From positions 3,686,501-3,750,500 of the forward strand of contig NC_083387.1 of NCBI RefSeq assembly GCF_031755915.1: a stretch of 64,000 nucleotides of DNA, given 5' to 3'. The notes beneath the pieces are model-generated. The model was not told the origin of the DNA and did no database searches. It saw nothing but the letters and a program-made list of their open reading frames with translations. Both the position numbers and the translations under genes were made by a program. This stretch comes from Ziziphus jujuba. Lineage: Eukaryota > Streptophyta > Magnoliopsida > Rosales > Rhamnaceae. The stretch's first letter is position 1; each line of letters begins with the position of its first letter. Below are positions 1 through 12,000 of this stretch, piece after piece.

Positions 1-921
1 ATTGCATAACAATCATACGTGGGTGTTAGTTCCTTATCCGGTTGATGTAAATGTAGTTGAATCAAAATGGATTTATTGCACAAAATTTAAAGAAGATGGT
101 TTTTTGGACAAATACAAAGCCAGGCTAGTTGCAAAAGGATTTACACAAGTTGAAGGATTAGATTATGAAGAGACCTTTAGTCTAGTGGTAAAACCTACAA
201 CTATAAGGCTCATTCTTTATGTTGCTCTAATGTCAAAGTGGGAAATTAAGCAACTAGATGTTAAAAACACTTTCCTTCATGGTGACTTAAAGGAGACAAT
301 GTATATGGAACAACCTTCAAGTTTTCATGATCCCCTCAAACCTTCTCATGTTTGTCTTCAAAAAAGATCACTCTATGGTTTAAAATAGGCACCAAGAGCT
401 TAGCTTGACAAACTCTCTCAATGTCTTTTAAAGTTTGGTTTTCTTTACCGTGGAGCTGATCCTTCCTTGTTCATTTACAATGATGGTAAATATATTGTAC
501 TTCTTTTAATTTATGTAGATAATGTCATTATAACAGGATCAAACACAGCCTTTTTGAGCCAGATTATTCATTATTTGGGCACACAATTTGCTCTTAAAAA
601 CCTTGGAGCCATTCATTACTTCCTTTGCATTAAAGTCAAGCATTTCAATGGGGGACTCTTCTTGTCTCAATCGAAATATACACAGGACCTTCTTAAGCAT
701 GCAAATACACTTGGTGCAGCACCTATGATCACTTCCATATCTGTCAAACCACCAAATATGCCAGATACAGCTGAATCTGTGGATACAACAAAGTATCGCA
801 ACATTGTAGGCGCATTGCAGTACCTAACCTTTACTCATCCAGATATCTAATATGCTATAAACAAGGTTTGTCAACATTTTCAGAGTCCTACCAAGGGAAA
901 TCTTCCAGCAATCAAGCGCAT
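1..921 (+). pseudogene. Ty1/copia element 1: reverse transcriptase fragment, broken
   Basis: This is the reverse transcriptase part of a copia polyprotein, cut by the left window edge. The first open stretch (2-388) reads through the usual start of the domain: [14 protein letters not shown], then [12 protein letters not shown] and LYGLK. The second (467-850) holds the catalytic box as YVDN, where the family normally has YVDD, followed by the thumb region up to the GALQYLTFTHPDI motif. Stop codons at about 386 and 848 show it is dead. The frame continues to an IKRI motif at about 911-921, where solo LTR A interrupts it. The same element resumes at 7674 and 8605 (RNase H) and ends in a 3' LTR near 13146. 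The family makes cDNA in cytoplasmic virus-like particles. Confidence 0.9.
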
Positions 922-3900
922 TGTAACACCTTATCCCAAAGTACAACGGAATTTTTTCACGTTGATCGAGGTTAATGGGGTTTGACCGTCGTTGATGGAG
1001 AAGAGTTAAACTTTGACTTTTTGATTAGAGTCCGTAGATTAGTAACATGTCGAAAATGGAGCTTGACCAAGGCACCTTGTGAAGTATGCATCAATTTGAG
1101 TCCGTAGACTAGTAGCACGTCGAAAATGAGGCTACAGTTTGAAAGTTATGAGCAAAACAAGTTGAGGTCTGAACTGTTAAAGGGTGCCGAAGTTGACTTT
1201 TTATTCTTGCTTAATTTGGGGTTTGACTCCTACATGGTTGTAAAGTACTCGTCAATATGAGTTCATGGACTGACAGCATGCTTAAATCAAACCTATGATT
1301 GAAAAGTTACAAATCTGTAAAGTTACACCTATTTTTTCTGAAACTGATTTTACCAAGTAGTGGATTATTCAAAGAGTATTTGATTTGCGCCACGTGTAAC
1401 ATTATAAAAAGTTCCATGTGTCATGACAAGTAAGTGCCACATGTCATCCATAATTAAATATTACCTTATTTTGTTATTATTTTATTATTATATTATTATT
1501 ATATTTTATTTTCTTTCTTTTTCTTTTCCTTTTCTTCTCCCCATGTGGGAAAATTCTCTCTCTCTCTCTCTCTTCTTCTTTCTTCTTCTTCTTCTTCTTC
1601 TTCTCTCTTTCTCTCTCTTTCCCATCAGGCTCTCCCTGTCTGCATCCCTTCCGGCCGTTGCACGGCCACACGCACCAGACGACATGGTGGCCCACTGCTA
1701 GGCGAGCTCGGGTGCCGAATTGCCAGCCGATAGATGCACCGGATCGGCACCCGAAGCCAACCACCAGCATGATCTTGGTTGGCTGATTTTTCGGTGGCTA
1801 CCGGTCGTGTGGTTGGTCCTTCCCCCTAGCTTTTGATCCCATGGTTCCCAAAATGACTTCCATTTGCTCAAATTCTAAGCCATTTGTGAGATATGTGGAG
1901 AGGGAGCTCGGTCAAAATTTCACCATCAAATTCTGGCCACCACTTGTGAAGTTGTGGCCAATGAAGGTTATAAATGTGTCCTTTGTCTCATTAGATTTCT
2001 ATAGGTACCTCATTTGTGAATTATGGTGGAGTATTTTGAAAGACGTCATTTTAGAATAAAATATTATTATTTTAATGTGGTAATATGAAAAATGTATCTG
2101 TTTAATATTTAAATAATTATTATTTATATTGAAGATGTCAAATTTATGTTGAATTGAATAAGTATGGCCTTGAAATAATGTTTTTGAAAATTTAGGAAAC
2201 TGTAGTTTTAAGACGCTATTAAATTATTGTTAATTTTACTGTGAGATTATGGCACCTATTAGAATGTATTTTTATATACTTAATTATATGTGAAATTGTA
2301 TGTGGTTCTAATGATATTTGGTATGAATTGATTTGAAGGTTGAGGAATTGATTATATTGAATTGTTGTGATCAAAATTATATTTATGTGTTTAATTATTT
2401 ATTTATGCATGAAATTTTATGGATTTGATAAAAGTGCATAAATTTAAATGTATTTTATTAAAATTCAAATTTTATAATATTATATTATATAATATTATAA
2501 AATTTTATCAATTTTCGATGCACCATACATGTATCGGTGTTCTGTAGTTATGGATGTAACTAATGCGTGGGCGAATTGTTATGAGCGCACAAGTTTATAC
2601 TCTCCCGTGAGATGCTATGGATCTGAGGGCAGGCAAATTTCATATAGTGCACATAAGCCACCCTCCTCCATAGCCGGGAGGATGGTTATAAGCAGTGGCA
2701 TTGTTGGGATGCCAGGTAACTATATGCAAGTTTTTCTCTTTAACCTTCCCGTCAGGCGGTGCTTTGGGATGCTGGACACCATCGAACACCACTGGTATAT
2801 AGTATGTGCATCAAATATCTTTATATATATATATATATATGTATGCTATGTTTGTATGTATTACTCCGCATAGGGCGGCGATCCAATGTGGCCCATGAAG
2901 AGCTAGCCTCATAACTATGTTGCCTATGAGTCTAGGGAATCTGACGGCCAATCTAGACAACCATCTCGGACTGTATTGGTAGCAAGGTACTGGCGACAGC
3001 GGGAATCATGGATCACGTAGCATATTAGAGAGTATCATTCATACCTCTGATGTGGGTGTATATTTTATAATATGATTTTAATTTTACTTATATTGTCTTA
3101 ACTATTCATAATCTGATTTTTCTAACATTATACTTAATTGCTTTTATTGTCAACATTATTGTTAATATTATTCTTGTTATTAATATTGTTATTATTATTT
3201 ATCATGATTTCGTTTACAATCATTTTCATTATTATTATTATTATTATTATTATCATACGAAATCTTCGGAGAAATTTCACACAGCCTACAGGCAAGAAAG
3301 ATAGCCATTGGGCAAGTATAATAGTTCTTGGACAAGTGGTAGCCTTTGGGTAGGTGAGATAATCTTGTGGGGTAGTTGTGGTTATGTGATAGCCCTTGGA
3401 CAGGTAATTATCTTTGGATAAATATGATAGCCCTCAGACATATATGGTAATATGGTAGCCTTTAAGCAAATTATATTAAGACTATTTATATCATTAAAAT
3501 GATTGCTATTACTATTATTGTAACACCCCGTCCCGAACAACATCAGAATTTTCTTCACGTTGATCGAGTTTGACTGCCGTTGACCGAGAGGGTCAAATTT
3601 TGACTTTTTGTTTATGATAGAATTTCATGTTGGTTGAGGCACCATTGCGGAGTACACATCGATCCGAGTTCGTAGACTAGTAGCACATAAAAAATAGAGC
3701 TACCGTTTGAAAGTTACAAGCAAGACAAGTTGAGGTCCAAACTGTCCAAGGGGTGTAGGAGTTGACTTTTTTTTTTGTACAAAGTTGAGCTTTGACTCAT
3801 GCATGATTGTGAAGTACTTGTCGATACGAGTTCATAGACTAGTGGTACGCCCGATTTGGACATGTGGCTTGAAAGTTACGGACCTACAAAGTTTTCCAAA

Positions 3901-4039
3901 TACCATGATATTTTAATATATTTTGACTTAAGTGAACAGTGTGTGCCACGTGTCGTGTTTTCAACCAATCCCATGAGTGAACAGTGTCACCCACGGGTGG
4001 CTTTTATTTTGGCCAAAACACATGTGGGCGGCGGCACCA

Positions 4040-4069
4040 GGGGGGGGGGGGGAAGAGAAAGAAGGAAGG

Positions 4070-4105
<36 letters not shown>
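4040..4105. repeat. Poly-G run and (GA)n microsatellite in LTR B
   Basis: Thirteen G bases at 4040-4052 are followed by purine-rich sequence and a GA dinucleotide tract at about 4073-4105. The other LTRs of the family carry CT- or GA-rich tracts at a similar place (about 1556 in A, 17400 in C, 12410 in F), so a polypurine/polypyrimidine block seems to be an ancestral LTR feature. Confidence 0.95.
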
Positions 4106-4109
<4 letters not shown>

Positions 4110-4118
4110 GACCACCAG

Positions 4119-4424
4119 CATCGGCCATCACCGTTTCTTCCATTCTGACCACCGTTTTCATAAACATACCACCCCATCACCTTCGCCTCGTCATTTCTGG
4201 CCAGCCCACCAAATCCCACGGCTAGCCGACCACCGATGCGCCCGAATCGAGGCTTTTTCCCGCAGCGGTGCCATCGGCCATCACCGTTTCTTCCATTCCG
4301 ACCATCGTTTTCATAAACATACCACCCCACCACCTTCGCCTCGTCATTTCTGGCCAGCCCACCAAATCCCACGGCTAGCCGACCACCGACGCGCCCGAAT
4401 CGAGGCTTTTTCCCGTAGCGGTGC
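4119..4424. repeat. 153-bp tandem duplication in LTR B
   Basis: The block starting CATCGGCCATCACCG at 4119 is repeated from 4272 with only a few substitutions. The period is 153 bp, a multiple of three, so open frames through it stay open and make a false repeat protein on both strands. The other LTR copies in the window show no equivalent duplication. Confidence 0.93.
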
Positions 4425-7169
4425 CAATTGCTTCAAATCCAGATTTCTCCCTATCCCAGCATCCATTTGCCTCATTGCTGGTCCCATCTGTTCACCCATC
4501 CTCCGATCTACATTTTCTCCAAAAATCATGGTTAGTGGCCACCGGCAGTGATGGTTTCCGGTGACCACGGCAGCTCATTAGGAAATCGATTTCCGACGAG
4601 TTCCTAGTTGCACCGCCCATCTTCTCCCATTAATTCTGACCCCGTGAACCCAAATTCGATGTCCACTTTCCCCAATTCTTAACAGATTGTAAGAATCGAA
4701 GGCCTAAAATCCGAGAGCTTTCCGGCAAGATTTCGGCCACCATGGGTCCGATCTCCGGAAAGTAAGATCAGATTCGTAATCCTCACTTTGCAAGCTTCGA
4801 TTCGGTATATCACTTGTAAATTTTGGTTGTCGTTTGTGTTCGCTCCCCGGGTACCCATTTGGGAGTTACCCGATTAAAATATTAATATATTTGATTTTAT
4901 GTAATGTTGATATTTTAGGTGCACATGTGGGTAGTGGAGTTGATCCTAAGGAGGATCTTGATTGATACGCGTGCTCGAGGTGAGTGACCCACTTTCAAAA
5001 TCATTTTCGGGTGTTAAATTAATTATATTTTGGGATATTCTAACTTTTGAATGTTTTTATTCTATGTTGATTATGTGATAAAATGTGAATTAAATTTTGA
5101 TGCCAATATTTGAATAATTTAAAGTATATTTTGATTTTGATAAATTATGGAGATTTTATTTTTATGAAATTCAATTCTAAAGAAATTGTAAATTTAATTT
5201 TACTTGAATTGTTGTTGAATTTAATTTTTAATTTATTTATGTTTAATAAAAATATATTTATCTATTGATGAATTGTGGAATTTAATTATATTTTGAATTT
5301 TGAGGAGTTGAAGGACTATTTATTTTAGATTATTGTTAATTTCATTGATAGATTTATTATATGTTTGAAAATGTATATTTATAAGAATTTTTATTATTGT
5401 GGATTTTATGAGGTTTAAATGACATATTTAATTCAAATTGGTTTTTGAAGATTTGAGGAAGAAATATTGATTTAAATCATTATCTTTCAAAAATATTTAT
5501 GCCATTGAAAAATTTGTATATTTAAATTGGTGGAATTGAGAGTTGATGGATTTGAAATTTATGGAATTTATGCGATGGATTTATGATGAAAAGGAATGTG
5601 AAAAATTTATGGGTTTAAATGGATAAAATAAACCCAATGGTATTTCATAGAAATATTGATTTTATGATTTACAAGTTTTTAGATGCACCACACACGTATT
5701 GGTGTTCTATATATGTGGATATGATTAGTGTGAACATAAGTATGATTAGCGCACAGATGGGTGTGAGTAGCGCGCAGATGATTTATGGGTTGTCCTGTAT
5801 TTTGAAATCAATTCTAATATATCATATTTTCTTTCATTTAATTTTATTCTGACCATTTATTTTAAATGGATGTTTTATTTTTATTTAATTATTTCTTTAT
5901 TTAATTGTTCAATTAATTGATTTATTCTAATTATTTAATTATTTCTTGAATTGTATTAATATGAGTTTCATTGATATTTTTGTATTATTTGTTCATGATA
6001 TGTGGTTAATCTTTTAGTAATTGTTATAAAAGTTTATTTTCATTTCTATTATTATTTCCATTATAATTTTGGATTCTTAATTTGTTGTGTTTTATTTGTA
6101 AATTATTCGACTAATTATTTTCTGAATCTTGGGGCATAAAATATTGGATTTTACGAAAACGTTTTAAAAAGGGAATATTTCCAACTGAGTGACTGTGAGG
6201 GTTTTGAGAGAAAAATTATTTTCAACTATTATTACTAAACCATTTATGTATTTATTTATTTACTTATTACTAAGTTACTTAATTATAAGTAGTTAATAGA
6301 CTGAATCGCTCACTGAGATGGTTAGCATCTCATAATTTTAAATTTTGTTCCCTTAGGCTCAGGTGGTAGACATTGTTCGATCAGGGTGAGCTCAACAGTT
6401 TGATCATTCCTGGAAATCCAAGAAGTCTTCTTTTCTTCATTTCTTATTATGTAATTTTCTTTTTACTCTGTTGTATTAATTATCATACTTAGAACTTTAT
6501 TAACTCTCTGTATACTATGTTGGATGTATTATTTAATTGATTATGCATTGATTCCTTGTTATTCATTTGAAGTGCTGCAAATTTGTGGAATTAAATTGTA
6601 GTAAGATGGGAGGAATAAGGTGATGTATATAGAAGTGTGTTTTCAGTACAGGGAATTTGTGGTAAGTCCAACCCTTAGGGGAGATTCTGTCGGATTTTCC
6701 ATTGGAGGGTCTGGTAGGGTTTCCCTAGGATCAGTGTTTGTCTAGGGTTCCGGTGAGAGATCTTGGACGGGTCCTGACAATTATTGTTGATGTGGTGATT
6801 GTTTTATTTTTTTTTCTATATTACACATCGGTATAATTGTAAAACAATATTAGAAATGTACGGCACTAAGTGGATGGTGTGGGCGGATGTGAATAGTTAA
6901 AGCTATTTTGTGTTCTTAAATTATTTCTAAAATATGTACTATAGATAGTTTGATATCGAAGTGCTGTAAATTTTGAGAATTATTGTAGTAAGGTGGGAGA
7001 GATAAGGTGGTATCACATAGGAGTACGTTTTTGCGCAGGAAGTTTTTGGGGCATGTCCTACCTTTAGGGGAGATGCTACTGGGGTTTTCCATAGGACGAT
7101 CCGATAGGGTTTTCTCGGGGATCAGGGCTTGTCTAGGGTTTCGAAAAGGGATCCTAAATGGATCCTGAT

Positions 7170-7673
7170 TGTGAGATGCCACATCGGTTGGAAAGGGGAA
7201 TGAAGCATGCCTTAAAAAAGGGTGTGGATACCTTTCCCTTGAAACGCGTTTTGACAAAACCGTGCGGGCGGGGCACAAAGCGGAAAATATCTCATGCGTG
7301 TGGACTGGGCTATTACAGTTGGTATCAGAGCTGGTTGCCCGGGCCAGTGGGACTGGCAGGTGAAGGGGTGGGACTCCTAAACAGTGAGAGGCCTTTTAAA
7401 ATTGTGCGGGCGGGGCCCAAAGCAGACAATATCTTATGCAGATGGACTGGGCTGTTACAGTTGGTATCAGAGCCAGACCCGGATTGGTGTGCCAGCGAGG
7501 ATGCTGGGCCCCAAGGAGGGTGGATTGTGAGATCCCTCATCGGTTGGAAAGGAGAATGAAACATGCCTTAAAAGAGGGTTTGGATACCTTTCCCTTGAGA
7601 CACGTTTAGACAAAACCGTACAGGTAGGGCCCAAAGCGGACAATATCTCATGCGAGTGGACTGGGCTATTACA
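7170..7673 (+). mobile_element. TRIM elements, short-LTR class, three LTR copies sharing ends
   Basis: Two LTRs of 148 bp (7170-7317 and 7526-7673) begin TGTGAGAT and end in CTATTACA. Between them lies part of a third LTR ending at 7459 (CTGTTACA). After the first and middle LTRs comes the primer site TTGGTATCAGAGC. A 66-bp internal domain (7460-7525) ends in the purine-rich AAGGAGGGTGGAT before the last LTR. There is no coding capacity. The unit sits at the junction of LTR A and the copia fragment. Flanking bases CTGAT (left) and TTGAT (right) match at 4 of 5 and may be its duplication. Confidence 0.85.
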
Positions 7674-7834
7674 TTGATAGTATCCTACATTATTTATGTA
7701 GAACCTTAAACTATAGGATTTGATTTTTGGCACAAAGCTCCCCTACTTTGTTTGCTTGCTCAGATGTAGATTGGGCTAGCTATCCCATTACAAGTAGAAT
7801 TACTTCAGGTTACTGTGTTTACCTAGGAGCTAAT
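7674..7834 (+). pseudogene. Copia element 1: pol fragment between two TRIM insertions
   Basis: After the TRIM the copia frame resumes where it stopped at 921. It reads into the start of RNase H, ending with the residues ITSGYCVYLGAN, and contains in-frame stops. It is split again at 7835 by a complete TRIM. Joining 921 to 7674 and 7834 to 8609 restores the expected order of the domain, which shows these pieces are one element. Confidence 0.82.
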
Positions 7835-8604
7835 TGTGAGATCCCACATCGGTTGGAAAGGGGAACGAAGCATGGCTTAAAAGCGTGTGGATACCTTGCC
7901 CTTTAAGACGCGTTCCCATGAGGGGAAGTAAAACCGTGAGGGGTAGGATTGGGCTCACCACCTAGATTCCAAAGAAGACAATATCTTGGTTGGGCCTGGG
8001 AGGCCCGGGCCAGTGGGACTGGCAAGTGAAGGGGGGCTACGGCCTAGAATACCCCTAACCATTAAGACACGTTTTAAATCCGTGAGGGGCTAGGTAGCCG
8101 GGGCTAGGTAGCTGGGGCTAGGAGGGCCTTGCGCCTGAACCCGGTGAACCCAAAGCGGACAATATCTTGATGCGGGTGGTCTGGGCTATTACAGATGGTA
8201 TCAGAGCCAGTACCCGGATCGGTGTGCCAGTGAGGACGCTGGGCCCCAGGGGGGAGGATTGTGAGATCCCACATCGGTTGGAAAGGGGAACGAAGCATGG
8301 CTTATAAGCGTGTGGATGCCTTTCCCTTTAAGACGCGTTCCCATGAGGGGAAGTAAAACCGTGAGGTGTAGGATTGGGCTCACCACCTAGCTTCCAAAGC
8401 GAACAATATCTTGGTTGGGCCTGGGAGGCCTGGGCCAGTGGGACTGGCAGATGAAGGGGGGCTACGGCCTGGAATACCCCTAACCATTAAGACGCGTTTT
8501 AAATCCGTGAAGGGCTAGGTAGCTGGGGCTAGGAGGGCCTTAGGCCTGAACCCGATGAACCTAAAGCGGACAATATCTTGATGCTGGTGGTCTGGGCTGT
8601 TACA
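7835..8604 (+). mobile_element. Complete TRIM retrotransposon, long-LTR class, 66-bp internal domain
   Basis: The 5' LTR is 7835-8193 (359 bp) and the 3' LTR is 8260-8604 (345 bp). Both begin TGTGAGATCCC and end in TTACA. The length difference is a 14-bp internal repeat in the 5' copy (GCTAGGTAGC motif). The internal domain is only 8194-8259. It holds the primer site TGGTATCAGAGCCA, complementary to the 3' end of initiator-Met tRNA, and a purine-rich tract (GGGGGGAGGAT) before the 3' LTR. An exact 4-bp duplication TAAT flanks it (7831-7834 and 8605-8608). It encodes nothing and must use proteins of other elements. Confidence 0.93.
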
Positions 8605-9006
8605 TAATTGTGTGTCTTGGTCTTCAAAGAAGAAATCTACTATTTCACGTTCAAGTGCTGAAGCAGAATATCGAGCTATGGCTGCAACAACTGCTGAATT
8701 GCTTTGGTTGTCTTACATTCTTCAAGACATTGACTTTTCTTATCCAAACCAGTTTAGCTTTTATGTGATAACATGAATTCTTTACATATGACTATTAATC
8801 TAGTTTTTCATCAACAGACTAAATATTCAGCTAGACTATCATTTTGTAAAGGAAAAGGTTGCTGATGGCACAATGGTTGCACGGTATTTACCATCTTCTT
8901 AACAAGTAGCAGATGTTTTTACAAACGCCTTGTCCAAACAATCATTTGCTGATCTTCATTTCAAGCTGGGAGTGCATTCTAATCCACTCCCCAACTTTAG
9001 GGGGCC
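8605..9006 (+). pseudogene. Copia element 1: RNase H end of pol
   Basis: The frame resumes with CVSWSSKKKSTISRSSAEAE, the RNase H signature of plant copia elements, and ends with ADVFTNALSKQ and the C-terminal LGVHSN region. Stop codons and small indels (for example near 8775 and 8899) make it non-functional. It is followed by the purine-rich ACTTTAGGGGGCC, which fits a polypurine tract just before the 3' LTR. Confidence 0.88.
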
Positions 9007-12000
9007 TGACAGAACATGAAACTTGTGGGGTCTAGTAAGACATGTAGCTATTGGTAGCTGTTGTTGCTGTTGGTAGCTATTGATATGAGCTGGCCATCCT
9101 ATTGTTGGTTGCAGATCAACATGTGTACCCATAGTTGTTGGGTAACTGATATGGTTTTATCTGGTTTCATCACAAGAAGGTGTATAAGGATAAGCATCCT
9201 TGTTAGATAAGAAGTCTTTAACCAGTAGTTGTCAGGACCCATCTAAGATTCCTCACCAGAATCCTTGACAAGCCTTGATCCCAAGGAAACCCTACTGGAC
9301 TCTCTAATGGAAAATACGGCTGAACCTCCCCTAAGGGTTGGACTTACCACAAATTCCCTGCACTGAAAACACACTTCTATATACACCACATTATTCTTCC
9401 CACCTTACTTCAATTTAATTCCACAAATTTACAGCACTTCAAATGAATAATAGGAAATCAGTGCATAATTAATAAATAAACATCCAAGACAGTATATAAA
9501 GCTTTACCAAGATACAATTAAATATGAAATTTAATACAACAAAGGATAAAAGAAACAATACAAGATAGCAAAGAAAAGTAAGGCTCCTTGAACTTTCAGC
9601 AACGAACAAGACATCGAACTCGCCTCCGGACGATCAACATCTAATAACTTGGGTCTAAGGGAACAGAATTTAAAAACATGATATACTAATCATCTAAGTG
9701 AGTGATCCTAACTACGACATAGTTATAATAATAATAATAATAATATAATGATAAGATGAACTTGATTAATTAATAATAAATAATCAAATAACGAGTAAGT
9801 AGTTGAAATATTGTTTTCTTTCAAAACCCTCACAGTTCACTCAGTTGGAAAAGTTTCCCTTTTTAACATATTTTCACAAAACCCAATAATTGTACCCCAA
9901 AAAATAAAGAAATAATTAATTAAATAAATTATAAATAAAATACATTAAATTAAAGATCTAGAATATATAATAAGAAACAAGAATAATTTTAATAACAATT
10001 ATTAAATTATACACAAAATGTCATAAATAAAATAAGCAAAATCATAATAAATTTACATAAAAAATAATCAAGGAAATATTAAATTAAATGGAATGCAATA
10101 ATTTAGAATGCATATAAAATACAAATATTAATTTAGAACCCAATAGTTTACATTAAAACACTTTAAAAACCAATTATTAAATTTAGAATAAGATATTATA
10201 AGATGAAATAAAATAAAATCATAAACAAACTTGTATTAAAGAAATTTGGCATAAAACAAAAATAAACTCAATATATAAATTACAAAATTTTATTAGTTAA
10301 ATCCATGGAATAATCAAAGAAAACTTTTAATTAATTTTAAACTGCAACTTGAAATAGATTATGAAATATAAATAAAATTCATGTTAAAATCTCAAATTAA
10401 AACAAATAATAAAACGTGCTAAAATACATTTAAACAATCAATCTAAAATAAGTAGAATAAATCATTTAATTAATAAAGGAAATACTTAAATCAATTTAAT
10501 CATCTATTTAAAGTAAATGGTAAAAATATAAAAGAATTTATTTTAAAACACCAAATCCATTTAAATAGTAAAAATCAAGGTAAAATGCATTTTTGAAACA
10601 TTGATTTAAAATAATTAACATAAAATATGAATAAACACATTTTAGAAAAATATGAATTGGAAATAAGTGATAAAACAAATTAAATACACTTTATTTAAAT
10701 ACGACTTTAAAACTTTGGGATTTGAAATTTATATCTGAAAAATACTTAACACACCACACTATATACCAGTGATGTCCTACAATACCCAGTGTCCTAAGCA
10801 TTGTTTGGCAGGAGGTTAAAGAGAAAAACTTGCATACAGTCACTTTGGTGTCCCGACAACGCCGTTGCTTAAACCGTCATCCAGGCCATGGAGGGGGCGG
10901 CTATGGTCAATATCAAACTTGCCTGCCCTCAGTCCGATGACAACTCAAGAGAGACATTACAACCTGTGCGCTTATCCACATTTACAGTACAGAACACCAG
11001 TACTGTATGAGTGCGTCTAAAACAAATAATTAAATTTATTATTAAAATATCCAGTTTTTCAAATTTCACCGTGGGAATTATACCACTTTTCAAGCCCACA
11101 TTCTCTTAAATCCTCATCATAAATCCATCAATATAATTATACAATTTTTCCAATACTATAAAATCAATCAATTAATCATTTAACCACATAACTATATATA
11201 TATATATATATTTTGGAAGCACCAACTTGAACAAATATTTTTCTTGAATCATTAAAACCACTGTGTCAAAAATAATATTAAAACCACATGAAATTCATAT
11301 ATCCTTAAAATCATGTAAACGCATTTATTATGCATCATAAAATCAACATCAAACTCAACAATAATTTATTAAAAACCTTAAAACATTAAGTGGCATTGTA
11401 AAATTAAATGGAAATTCCTTCAAATATTAAACATATATTAAAATTCACATGAAGCATTTCTAATTACACAATATTCCAACAATAAAATTTAACAATTATT
11501 AACAAAATCCCATATCCATAAAATTCTTTAAATCAAAATATTTCAAAATGCACAAATACTTAATTCCATGCAATTTTGGCATCAAAATTCCAAATATAAA
11601 TTTACTAAATATTTAACACATGAAATATAATTTCCAAACATATAATCAACATAAAAATATATACAATTTATCAACCCAAAATAATTTTGAAGGTGGGTCA
11701 CTCACCTCGAGCACGCAATTCAACCAAGATCCTCCATAGGATCGATTCTACAATTCACACATTTTCCTAGAATATTAACAGTACACAAACCGAATAAATT
11801 AATTTTAATTGGATAAATTATACACGGTTACCTGGAGGATTTAACACAAACGTTAACCAAAGTTCGCAAATAATATATTGAAACGAAGCTTACAACATGA
11901 GGATTAAGGATTGATCTTTTCCTTCCGGAGATCTTGCCATGAAGGTTTTGGTCTTTAGGTCCTCAAATCTCACAAACTGCCATGAATTGGAGGAAACTGA

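Larger units (their letters stand above)
3519..6779 (+). mobile_element. Solo LTR B, 3261 bp, inside LTR A
   Basis: The ends are TGTAACACCCCGTCCCG and GGACGGGTCCTGACA. It is flanked by an exact 5-bp duplication, ATTAT, at 3514-3518 and 6780-6784. LTR A sequence resumes directly afterwards. No gag, pol, primer site or second LTR is present, so this is what remains after recombination between two LTRs. The GC-rich middle (about 4020-4960) carries a poly-G run, a GA microsatellite and a 153-bp tandem duplication. The rest is AT-rich. Open frames here are low-complexity or lie in the duplicated block and are not genes. Confidence 0.92.
922..7168 (+). mobile_element. Solo LTR A (about 3 kb family), interrupted by solo LTR B
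   Basis: It starts with TGTAACACC and ends near 7168 in GGATCCTGA, which matches the GTCCTGACA end of the other family copies with the final CA lost. Removing LTR B and one copy of B's duplication (3519-6784) leaves about 2.98 kb. No internal coding region, primer site or second LTR is present, so it is a solo LTR. It lies inside the copia element between an IKRI codon run and sequence resuming at 7674. The right-hand 5-bp duplication (CGCAT expected from the left) is missing, and a TRIM element abuts the right end, so that junction has been rearranged. The body contains a CT/CTT-rich tract (about 1556-1615), AT-rich stretches and a TA run near 2822-2840. Confidence 0.8.

Noticed and set aside
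3856..4568. Open frames on both strands of LTR B that look like a repeat protein
   Set aside because: They arise from the GA tract and the 153-bp duplication, whose length is a multiple of three.
7158..7559. 133-codon open frame near the TRIM cluster
   Set aside because: It crosses LTR and primer-site boundaries of the TRIM copies and has no protein similarity.
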